NCBI GenBank assembly: GCA_003661385.1
Contig: QMWA01000045.1
Coordinates: 1-10,648 of the forward strand
Direction: 5' to 3'
DNA: 10,648 nt
Source: Thermoproteota archaeon
Lineage (GTDB): Archaea > Korarchaeota > Korarchaeia > B14-G2
This document shows positions 1-6,067 of this stretch, one piece after another (within the stretch, counting starts at the first letter, position 1; each line of letters starts with the position of its first letter). Both the position numbers and the translations under genes were made by a program. Under the pieces are notes generated by a model. That model was not told the origin of the DNA. It saw only the letters and a program-made list of their open reading frames with translations, and did no database searches.

Positions 1-1389
1 ATAAAGCCCATAGAAGAAGCTCTGGAGGAGAAGAAGGCTGCTCTTGGCCTAAAGGCCTCTCCGAGAGGCATAGCCATAAAGCTGCTTGAGGGCGACATGC
101 TGGTGACAAAGCTCATCTCAGAAAAGGCTCCTGATGTAGCTGAGCTAGCTAGGAGAATCCAGATCGAGGCTAGCAGGCTAGGAGCCTCGCTCACAGTCTG
201 GATCGCAGAGGAGAGGTACAAGCTGATAGACAGGCTCCTAAAGGAAGCTATGATAGAGGCTCCTACGGGGCTTGCGCTCGGAGAGAAGCTAGATGCCATA
301 GTGCTATCTCCGATAGCAGGGCCTATAGCCCTCATCCTAGTGCTCGCCTCAGCGGTGCTAGCTCTGATATACGCTGGAGGCCTCATCGAGGAGCTCATGG
401 TCTCAGCTTGGCAGCTCCTAGCCTCCCCCTTGCTGTCCTGGAGCAGAGCCACCCTATCTCCTCTAGTAGCTGCTGCCATAGAAGGTTTCTCACTGGGAGT
501 CGAGGCTGCTCTAGCAGTCGCCATCCCATACATCCTGGTTTTCTACGTGCTGCTCGCCATACTGGAGGATGTAGGCTACCTCCCCAGGGTAGCGTACTTG
601 ACAGATAACTTGATGCACAAGCTTGGGCTGCATGGCAGAGCCATAATACCCCTCGTCATAGGGTATGGCTGTAATGTCCCTGCTATCCTAGCTACTAGAA
701 CCTTGGAAACCAGGCGGGAGCGGATAATAGCGTCCTTCCTCTCCACTATGGTGCCATGCTCAGCTAGGACAGCTGTGATAGTCGGCTTCCTTGGGAGCTA
801 CTATGGGATTGGAGCTGCGATAGCAGTCTATCTGATAGACTTAGCTGTCGTCTTTACGTCTGGCCTGCTGCTTAACAGGCTTCTCAAGGGTGAGAGAGCT
901 GGGCTTGTCATGGAGCTCCCACCTTACCGGGCTCCAAGCCCTCTTCCGATCATATCTAAGACATGGCTCAGGTTCAAGTCGTTCATGGATACAGCCCTCC
1001 CTCTTCTAGTCGCTGGTAGCATAGCCTTGAGCCTGCTCGACTACTATGAGCTCACTGGCTTATTCTCAGCTGCAGTAAGCCCTCTCATAGTGGGCTTGCT
1101 CAGGCTTCCAAGAGAGACAGCAGTCCCCCTGCTGTTCGGCATCCTGAGGAAGGAGATGACCCTAGAGATGCTTGTTGTAGCATTCAGAACCTCCAACCTC
1201 TCAGCTGTGATGAGCTTTCAGCAGGCTTTAGTCTTCACGGCTGTGACAACCCTATATGTACCCTGCATAGCTACCATAGCTGTCCTCATTAAGGAGATAG
1301 GCCTGAGAGAAGCTGCTATAGCTATACTCCTCAACATTCTCCTGGCTACTCTAGTAGGTATGCTACTGGCTATGGGCCTCAACCTTTAA
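1..1389 (+). CDS. feoB: FeoB ferrous iron transport protein, C-terminal part (N-terminus outside window)
   Basis: FeoB is the inner-membrane Fe(II) permease; an N-terminal cytosolic GTPase domain drives or gates the membrane part. The frame is open from base 1, so this is the last 462 residues of a longer protein; the G domain lies to the left of the window and the first ATG (97) is internal. The first visible stretch (about 1-150) reads like the helical linker after the G domain, ending in a RGIAIKLLEGD motif. The membrane part has the two gate repeats: GYGCNVPAILATR (Cys codon 670-672) followed by FLSTMVPCSARTAVIVG (Cys 757-759), then LFGILRKEMTLEML and LYVPCIATIAVLIKE (Cys 1264-1266), all hallmarks of FeoB. 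About eight to nine hydrophobic segments are visible. No feoA lies within view. The next gene, 35 bases on, is an Fe-S assembly protein. Family assignment is very secure. Confidence 0.96.
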   Translation: MKPIEEALEEKKAALGLKASPRGIAIKLLEGDMLVTKLISEKAPDVAELARRIQIEASRLGASLTVWIAEERYKLIDRLLKEAMIEAPTGLALGEKLDAIVLSPIAGPIALILVLASAVLALIYAGGLIEELMVSAWQLLASPLLSWSRATLSPLVAAAIEGFSLGVEAALAVAIPYILVFYVLLAILEDVGYLPRVAYLTDNLMHKLGLHGRAIIPLVIGYGCNVPAILATRTLETRRERIIASFLSTMVPCSARTAVIVGFLGSYYGIGAAIAVYLIDLAVVFTSGLLLNRLLKGERAGLVMELPPYRAPSPLPIISKTWLRFKSFMDTALPLLVAGSIALSLLDYYELTGLFSAAVSPLIVGLLRLPRETAVPLLFGILRKEMTLEMLVVAFRTSNLSAVMSFQQALVFTAVTTLYVPCIATIAVLIKEIGLREAAIAILLNILLATLVGMLLAMGLNL

Positions 1390-1424
1390 ATCACAGAGGC
1401 TCCTGGAGGACATGGTGTATCTAG

Positions 1425-1679
1425 GTGGGTGAAAGGGAGGTTGCTGAGAGGGTGAAAAAAGCTCTGAAGTCTGTGATAGACCCCGAGGTTGGCATGAACA
1501 TAGTTGACATGGGGATGATAAAGGAAATCAAGGTTGAAGGTAGGAAGGCTACTATATTCATGGAGCTTACAGTACCAGCCTTCTTCTGCCCACTAGCACA
1601 CTACCTGGTAGCTCAGGTGCAGGCTAAAGCCAAGAGCTTAGAGGAGATAGATGAAGCAGAGGTTGTGCTGCTTAGGTAG
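1425..1679 (+). CDS. MIP18/DUF59 family Fe-S cluster assembly protein (SufT/PaaD-like)
   Basis: An 84-residue single-domain protein of the MIP18 (DUF59, FeS_assembly_P) family, whose members help mature cytosolic Fe-S proteins (SufT, PaaD, eukaryotic MIP18/CIA2). The family motifs are visible: DPEVGMNIVDMGMI at 19-32 and TVPAFFCP at 49-56, which places the conserved cysteine at Cys55. Length is normal for a stand-alone domain. The GTG at 1425 is the first codon after an in-frame TAG at 1422. A GGAGGA lies at 1405-1410, 14 bases upstream, rather far; a second in-frame GTG at 1452 has GGGAGG 11 bases upstream, so a start nine codons later is possible. The gene follows feoB by 35 bases and is probably cotranscribed, which fits coupling of iron uptake to Fe-S assembly. 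Its exact client protein cannot be told from sequence. Confidence 0.88.
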   Translation: MGEREVAERVKKALKSVIDPEVGMNIVDMGMIKEIKVEGRKATIFMELTVPAFFCPLAHYLVAQVQAKAKSLEEIDEAEVVLLR

Positions 1680-2111
1680 CTACTCTGGGATCCTTCTGCT
1701 CTTCGGGACATAGTTCCTCACCCTCCCACCTGAGAGGAAGCCCACTCCAAGCACATACCCATTGTGTTCCAGTACAATGAAGCCATGTCCATTAGCACTG
1801 ACCTCAATGTCCTCTCCACGAAGCCATGCTTTAGCTTGCTCCCAGCTTACCTTCAGCTTCCTGCTGCAGTTAAAGAGCTGGGCTGCATCCATGCTGAGCC
1901 TAGCTCCCTGCTTCTCTATGCTGCAGATGTAAACTCCATAGGCTTGTGGGTTAAGCTTGCTTAAGTCTAGCTCCAGAAGCCTCCTGCTGCAGGCTCTGAT
2001 CCTCCTCCTAGAGGACGCTACCAGAGCTAGATCCTGCGGTAGAGTGAGCCCATAGGTCCTCTTGAGCTCCTCCTCAAGACGCCTCCTGTCCTCTCCTGCT
2101 AGCTCCCTCAA
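1680..2111 (-). CDS. PUA-like RNA-binding protein related to the C-terminal region of RsmF/NOP2-type methylases
   Basis: A 143-residue protein. Its second half carries the features of the PUA-like region found at the C-terminus of bacterial RsmF-type RNA m5C methylases: a segment near 91-103 (EQAKAWLRGEDIE), then GFIVLEHNGYVLGVGFLSGG at 110-129 and RNYVPKSRRI at 132-141. The middle (58-87) has the YGVYICS...MDAAQLF pattern that precedes this domain in RsmF relatives. The N-terminus is basic and helical. It begins with TTG one base after the stop codon of the methyltransferase (2113-2115), so the two are certainly coupled and likely bind the same RNA as a two-subunit enzyme. The alternative, that this is a frameshifted tail of a single fused gene, is less likely because both parts have their normal archaeal lengths. 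The stop TAG (complement of 1680-1682) abuts the stop of the convergent MIP18 gene. Three cysteines are present at 41, 63 and 82 with no obvious metal motif. Confidence 0.8.
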   Translation of the reverse strand: MRELAGEDRRRLEEELKRTYGLTLPQDLALVASSRRRIRACSRRLLELDLSKLNPQAYGVYICSIEKQGARLSMDAAQLFNCSRKLKVSWEQAKAWLRGEDIEVSANGHGFIVLEHNGYVLGVGFLSGGRVRNYVPKSRRIPE

Positions 2112-2112
2112 G

Positions 2113-3063
2113 CTACCTCCTCCTGACCCTAGCTATGTAGTACCCCCCGGTATCGTTGTGGAAGGGATAGACTCTAGCTGTCCTCTTGAGCTCGCTCAGG
2201 TACTCTCCACCAGGCCACTTTACCAGCCCTGGAGAGCACTTCGCTCCCCGGATAGACACAGCTTCAAGCTCAGCGTCATCTCGGGCTCTCAGCAGGTGGT
2301 CTACTACCTCCTCGTTCTCCTCTGGGTCGAAGGTGCATGTCGAGTATACCAGAACCCCGCCTGGCTTCAGCAGCTCGAAGCCTGCAGCCAGCAGCTGCTT
2401 CTGAAGCCTAGAGAAGCCTTTCACAGCCTTCTGGCTCCACTTCAAAGCTGGCCCCCACGTCCTCCTGACCTCACCTATCGAAGAGCATGGCACGTCAACC
2501 AGCACGAAGTCAAACCGCGTGGTAGTCTTCCTCGGTATAGCTCTACCATCCATCATCGTCACTACCGTATTGTATGCTCCCATCCTCTGGACATTATACA
2601 CCAGGAGCTTTACTCTCTCACGGCTCACGTCATTTGCCACCAGGCCTCCAGTGTTATCCATCAGCTGAGCTATCTGGGTAGCCTTAGACCCTGGTGCAGC
2701 ACAGAGGTCTATTACAGTGGAGTCCTCTTCCACCTCGAGGGCAAGCGGAGGCATCATGGATCCTCCATCCTGCACATAGATGTAGCCTAAGCTATGCTCT
2801 ATGCTCTTGGTCACAGCTCCCTCAACCACCCTGTATCCGAACTCAAACCACGGCAGCTTCTCGACTCTGACTCCACGATCGGAAAGCCTAGCAATCACCT
2901 CCTCAGGGTCCCTAACCTTGAGGGTATTCACCCTAAACGACTGGGGGAGAGGCTTGCTAAGCCACTTGAGCAGCAGCTCGACATCTACGAAGCTAGAGTA
3001 CTTCTCAACCATCTCCCTCTTGAAGGCTCCTGCCCCCCTAGCCAAGCAAACCCTGCATGCCAT
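2113..3063 (-). CDS. NOL1/NOP2/Sun family RNA (cytosine-5)-methyltransferase
   Basis: An S-adenosylmethionine-dependent m5C methyltransferase acting on rRNA or tRNA. Over its 316 residues the motifs appear in order: an N-terminal RNA-binding part with FRVNTLK (43-49); the SAM-binding motif I DLCAAPGSKATQIA (119-132); motif II VANDVSRERVKLL (142-154); motif IV DVPCSSIGEVRR (190-201), with the release cysteine Cys193; motif VI YSTCTFDPEENEEV (240-253), with the catalytic cysteine Cys243; and the closing RVYPFHNDTGGYYIARV (297-313). Both cysteines of the two-cysteine mechanism are intact, so it should be active. Length fits the archaeal subfamily that lacks a C-terminal PUA domain; that domain is encoded by the next gene downstream. 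The ATG at 3061-3063 has no clear ribosome-binding site; Met18 is a fallback start. The target (rRNA or a particular tRNA position) cannot be decided here. It diverges from the thiolase-like gene across 46 bases. Confidence 0.94.
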   Translation of the reverse strand: MACRVCLARGAGAFKREMVEKYSSFVDVELLLKWLSKPLPQSFRVNTLKVRDPEEVIARLSDRGVRVEKLPWFEFGYRVVEGAVTKSIEHSLGYIYVQDGGSMMPPLALEVEEDSTVIDLCAAPGSKATQIAQLMDNTGGLVANDVSRERVKLLVYNVQRMGAYNTVVTMMDGRAIPRKTTTRFDFVLVDVPCSSIGEVRRTWGPALKWSQKAVKGFSRLQKQLLAAGFELLKPGGVLVYSTCTFDPEENEEVVDHLLRARDDAELEAVSIRGAKCSPGLVKWPGGEYLSELKRTARVYPFHNDTGGYYIARVRRR

Positions 3064-3109
3064 CTCAGAAACTTAATTAATGCTATAGCTCAGGGCTGGT
3101 GGTGAGCTG
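3064..3109. promoter_or_regulatory. Compact divergent promoter region between methyltransferase and thiolase-like gene
   Basis: Only 46 bases separate two divergent starts. The only A/T-rich stretch is 3071-3088, containing TTAATTAA (3073-3080) and CTATAG (3083-3088). TTAATTAA lies about 30 bases upstream of the rightward TTG start, a suitable place for its TATA box. CTATAG is about 24 bases upstream of the leftward ATG, which suits a near-leaderless message. GGTGGTGAG at 3098-3106 precedes the rightward start by three bases and overlaps a good anti-Shine-Dalgarno match. Assignment of boxes is inference from spacing. Confidence 0.45.
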
Positions 3110-4282
3110 TTGAGGAAGGTAGCTATAGTGAGCATAGGTTACGTTGGCTTCACCTCATCTGACAGCACCCTCTCCTTTCAAGAGGAGATGTTTGAGGCTG
3201 CCGTTAAGGCATACAGCCAGGTTGGTCTAAACCCCAGGTCTGACATAGACTCCTTCGTCTCTGCTTCAGAAGACTACTGGGAAGGCTACTCGATTTTCGA
3301 CGAGTTCATACCAGATCAGCTTGGTGGGGTGCTCAAGCCGGTTTGCACCGTAGCCCAGGATGGGGTAAATGCTGTGATAAACGCTGCGATGCAGATAATG
3401 GCTGGGATAGCTGATGTAGCCGTAGCGGAGGCGCATAGTAAGGCCTCAAACCTCCTCTCAAGAGACCACATAGTAGCGTTCGCGCTAGACCCAGTATTCA
3501 ACAGGCCACTCCTCAAGAGGGAGGATGGCAGAGTCCTTAACCCCGTGCTCATAGCTGGGCTAGAGATGAACCACTACATGCAGGATGCAGACGTGACCTT
3601 AGAGCAGATAGCTCAGGTTGTAGTCAAGAACAGGAGGAACGCTTTGAAGACAAGCTACGCAGCCTACCCAGCTGACCTCACAGTAGAGCAAGTGCTGGAG
3701 TCAGAGGACATAGCCTACCCGCTCAAGAAGCTGATGATAGCTCAGCCAGCAGATGGAGCCATAGTAGCTGTGCTAGCAGCAGAAGAGGAGGCCAGGAAGC
3801 TCACAGACAGCCCAGTGTGGATCAAGGGAATGGGCTGGTGCTCTGGCACGCCCATAATAGAGGAGCGAGACCTGACGCTACCTCTTGCAGTCAGGAAGGC
3901 AGCTGACATGGCGTACAAGATGGCTGAGATAGAAGCTCCACGCAGACAGCTAGACCTAGTGCTAGTAGACGACCAGTACGCCTACAAGGAGCTACAGCAC
4001 ATAGAAGCCATGAAGCTAGCTAGCCTCGGTGAGGCAGCTGAGATGCTAGAGCAAGGTGATCTAAGCCTAAGCGGAGAGCTACCAGTCAACCCAGAGGGAG
4101 GCCAGCTTGGAGTAGGCCACCTACTTGAGGCATCAGGCCTCCAAAAAGTCCTAGAAGCATACCTCCAGCTAACAGGGCAAGCTGCCAGAAGGCAGATAGA
4201 GGGCGCAGAGACAGCACTAGTACAGGCATGGAGAGGTATACCAACAGAGACAACGTCAGTACTAATCCTGTCAAGAAGCTAG
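3110..4282 (+). CDS. Thiolase-superfamily protein (SCP2/archaeal thiolase type) with altered catalytic site
   Basis: A 390-residue member of the thiolase superfamily, close in pattern to the archaeal SCP2-like acetoacetyl-CoA thiolases. Visible signs: the N-terminal AIVSIGYVGF strand, the nucleophile loop KPVCTVAQDGVNAV (77-90; Cys79), the AVAEAHSK segment (104-111), and near the end NPEGGQLGVGH (327-337) with His337 in the GHP-type loop. Two departures stand out. Where active relatives have HDCFT/HDAFT, this protein has VDDQYAYKEL (286-295), so that histidine is replaced by aspartate. The GHPLGATG loop reads GHLLEASG. It may therefore catalyse a modified reaction, act as a non-catalytic partner, or use a different acyl chemistry. 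Typical archaeal thiolases are followed by a DUF35 OB-fold gene; here a DUF3800-like gene overlaps its end by 55 bases. Start TTG at 3110 follows GGTGGTGAG. Codons become markedly A-ending and CpG-poor toward the 3' end. Confidence 0.85.
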   Translation: MRKVAIVSIGYVGFTSSDSTLSFQEEMFEAAVKAYSQVGLNPRSDIDSFVSASEDYWEGYSIFDEFIPDQLGGVLKPVCTVAQDGVNAVINAAMQIMAGIADVAVAEAHSKASNLLSRDHIVAFALDPVFNRPLLKREDGRVLNPVLIAGLEMNHYMQDADVTLEQIAQVVVKNRRNALKTSYAAYPADLTVEQVLESEDIAYPLKKLMIAQPADGAIVAVLAAEEEARKLTDSPVWIKGMGWCSGTPIIEERDLTLPLAVRKAADMAYKMAEIEAPRRQLDLVLVDDQYAYKELQHIEAMKLASLGEAAEMLEQGDLSLSGELPVNPEGGQLGVGHLLEASGLQKVLEAYLQLTGQAARRQIEGAETALVQAWRGIPTETTSVLILSRS

Positions 4283-4824
4283 CTCCACTAGCTCTGGCAG
4301 CAGACGCTAGCGGAGACATAAAGTGCATAGCTATAGTGCTAGCACCAAGACGAAACCTAGCTACGCTACTAAGAGAGCTCAAGGAGATAGCAAGAGCACA
4401 GGAAATACATACAAGCAAGCTACCAAGGCGAACAAGGGAGAAGCTCAAAGAGAAGATAGCAGAACACACAGGAGAGCTACTGGCAGCATCCATACACCTA
4501 CAAGACCCACTTTATAAGGCTGCATACAGGTTACTCCCTCCAAGAGCATCCAAGAAGAGAGCTAGACAAGCAGCATGGAGCCAGGTAATAAACCACATCA
4601 AGCAGCTAGTACAGCAAGCCCACAGCCCCACTGCAGTCACAGAACTACACATAGACAGAGAGCTAGCTGAGGCAGCACCTCAGCTAGCACAGGCCTTCCC
4701 AAATGCAGCAATACAAGTCAAAGGAGAGCTATACATGGTAGCTGACATCATAGCATACGCAAACTATACAGACCCCAAGTGGCCCAAGAGAGCACGAGTA
4801 AAAGAAACCAGGATAAGGTTATAG
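4228..4824 (+). CDS. DUF3800-like protein, function unknown
   Basis: A basic 198-residue soluble protein that I assign only tentatively to DUF3800, a family of small proteins often compared to an RNase H-like fold and found near mobile or defence genes. The resemblance is the N-terminal AADASGDIKCIAIVL (24-38) in place of the family's DESG strand; the EIHTSKLPRRTREKLKE block (59-75) resembling the family's E(I)H.SKL segment; HIDRELAEAAPQL (141-153); and MVADIIAYANY (170-180) in place of the family's QLADLIAG. Asp26, Asp143 and Asp173 are the acidic residues in equivalent places. The ATG at 4228 lies inside the thiolase gene, overlapping by 55 bases, with no good ribosome-binding site; the only alternatives before the conserved strand are CTG or CTA codons, so the start is uncertain but the overlap is required unless such a start is used. 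Codons are A-rich and CpG nearly absent over 4441-4740. The stop sits on the first bases of a nested stem-loop. Confidence 0.72.
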   Translation: MERYTNRDNVSTNPVKKLAPLALAADASGDIKCIAIVLAPRRNLATLLRELKEIARAQEIHTSKLPRRTREKLKEKIAEHTGELLAASIHLQDPLYKAAYRLLPPRASKKRARQAAWSQVINHIKQLVQQAHSPTAVTELHIDRELAEAAPQLAQAFPNAAIQVKGELYMVADIIAYANYTDPKWPKRARVKETRIRL

Positions 4825-4877
4825 AGCCACATCAGCCCTAGCTGAGCCCCTGCTGGGGCCCTAGGGGTTCGGCTCTA
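4822..4877. other. Three-tier nested stem-loop in the convergent intergenic gap
   Basis: Three perfect inverted repeats nest inside one another: TAGAGCC (4822-4828) with GGCTCTA (4871-4877), CCCTAG (4836-4841) with CTAGGG (4861-4866), and an inner hairpin GCCCC (4846-4850), loop TGCT, GGGGC (4855-4859). The outer arm contains the stop codon of the DUF3800-like gene. The remaining gap to the GH130 stop (4907) holds no coding potential that I can see; a run of four T at 4912-4915 is the only terminator-like tract for the plus strand. Archaeal termination relies mainly on T tracts, so the hairpin may instead protect 3' ends of convergent transcripts, or be a structured RNA. Seen directly: the pairing. 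Function is inference. Confidence 0.7.
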
Positions 4878-4906
4878 GCTCCTCTTGAAATAGGGTGCTC
4901 TGCTAC

Positions 4907-6067
4907 TTAAGTTTTGCTTAGGCAGTACTTGAGGAGGTAGTCTAGTAGCATGCTTAGCTTGCAGGTAAGCAGCACCTCATACTTGTCTCCTGCTCCACAG
5001 TATAGGAGTAGTGTGTCGTTTCTCACTATAGCTCCCACGGGAAACACCACATTAGGGACGTCTACAGGGTGGTTTCTGTCCCCCTGTAGCTCCCACGGGT
5101 GGCTTGGTATATAGATGGGCTTTGTGGTCTTTGCTATGATCTTCCTAGGGTCATCTAGGTCTAGTAGCGCGGCGCAAACTGAGTATCCTCTCGGTACGCT
5201 TATGTTAAGCCCATAGGCTCTGTAGAGTTCTCTGCTGATTTCTCCGACTGCATGATATATCATAAGCCAGCCTTCCTTCGTTTTAATCAGCTGAGGTCCT
5301 GCTCCAACCTTCTCCCTCTCATGCTTCAGAGTGCCTGCTTTGATCAGAATGCTCCTGTCTCTCCTTCTGTAGATCTCCCTCCATAGCTCTCTGTACTCTC
5401 TTGGGGATAGCAGCTGGTCTATCCCGGCTTCTAGCATGTCGATGTGTATGTTGGGGTGGAAGCGGAAGAGCATGTATAGCTTGTCGTCGATGGGCTCTGG
5501 GAAGGGGACTGCGTTTCTCGAGTCGAACTCTGTAACACATCCCCTGTACTCTATTTTCCTAAAGTCTCTTGTAGTGTACACGGCTATTCTGTCTCCTCCC
5601 TTCTCCTTGAATGGAGGCTTAACTTTACCACAGCCAACAAGGAGGTACTCTCCTACATGTGACCTAACTACTCTGATGTCTTCAATGCCGTAGGTGAAGT
5701 CTCTATGCTCACTCCCATCTCCCCTTATGGTGATGTTATCTACTCTACTGAAGCTGATGAAGTCACTGCTCTCAAGAACCCATACCTCAGACACATAGTC
5801 CTCCATGTAAACTCTCTCAATCCCAAGTTCTCTGTCAAAATAGGTTCCCTTCCTGTAGTGCTTGTGGCATCTGGGTAATAGCACAACTCTGCCGTCATGG
5901 AGCTCAGCTCCCCCATTAAACACCGCTCCAACCTTGACCTCTCCATCCTCAATCCACGTGACTCCAAGCTCTCTAGGCTTCACAATGGGGTTCCCCCTAT
6001 AGGACTCAAGCTGAAACAGGAGCTCCCCCTCAGCTTTAGCGAGCTTCCCAGCACCAAACTCACTCAA
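4907..6067 (-). CDS. GH130 family glycosidase/glycoside phosphorylase (beta-mannoside type likely)
   Basis: GH130 enzymes are five-bladed beta-propellers that phosphorolyse or hydrolyse beta-mannosides. Counting from the chosen start (386 residues), the family pattern is clear: GNPIV (25-29), a FNGGAELHDGRVVLLPR stretch (50-66), GIEDIRVV (127-134) with Asp130 in the place of the catalytic proton donor, FPEPIDDKLYMLFRFHP (189-205), GAGPQLIKTKEGWLMIYHAV (255-274), AALLDLDDPRKII (299-311) and NVVFPVGAIV..LLLYCGAGD (339-361). Whether it is a phosphorylase or hydrolase depends on phosphate-binding Arg/His residues that I cannot align with certainty. The frame extends to a TTG at 6094; I chose TTG at 6067 because GGGGAG lies five bases upstream and the overlap with the glycosyltransferase stop is then only 8 bases. 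No signal peptide, so it acts in the cytosol. Translationally coupled to the GT4 gene. A related family, GT108, uses this fold to make beta-1,2-mannan. Confidence 0.87.
   Translation of the reverse strand: MSEFGAGKLAKAEGELLFQLESYRGNPIVKPRELGVTWIEDGEVKVGAVFNGGAELHDGRVVLLPRCHKHYRKGTYFDRELGIERVYMEDYVSEVWVLESSDFISFSRVDNITIRGDGSEHRDFTYGIEDIRVVRSHVGEYLLVGCGKVKPPFKEKGGDRIAVYTTRDFRKIEYRGCVTEFDSRNAVPFPEPIDDKLYMLFRFHPNIHIDMLEAGIDQLLSPREYRELWREIYRRRDRSILIKAGTLKHEREKVGAGPQLIKTKEGWLMIYHAVGEISRELYRAYGLNISVPRGYSVCAALLDLDDPRKIIAKTTKPIYIPSHPWELQGDRNHPVDVPNVVFPVGAIVRNDTLLLYCGAGDKYEVLLTCKLSMLLDYLLKYCLSKT

Noticed and set aside
97-1389. Treating ATG 97 as the start of a short FeoB without a GTPase domain
   Set aside because: The frame is open to base 1 and residues before the ATG continue the FeoB linker (RGIAIKLLEGD), so the gene is simply cut by the window edge.
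2062-2790. A 242-residue open frame on the plus strand opposite the RNA methyltransferase
   Set aside because: It lies antisense to a gene with complete catalytic motifs, its protein is low-complexity (Ser/Leu/Pro rich) with no recognisable domain, and its composition is what the complementary codons would give.
4086-4493. A 135-residue hydrophobic-looking minus-strand frame across the thiolase/DUF3800-like junction
   Set aside because: The apparent membrane-like Leu/Ala/Ser content is the complement of the A-rich codons of the two plus-strand genes; no start signal supports it.
4822-4877. H/ACA or C/D box guide RNA in the nested stem-loop
   Set aside because: The internal loops resemble an H/ACA pocket, but no ACA follows the stem at the expected distance on either strand, and no C box (RTGATGA) with matching D box (CTGA) was found.
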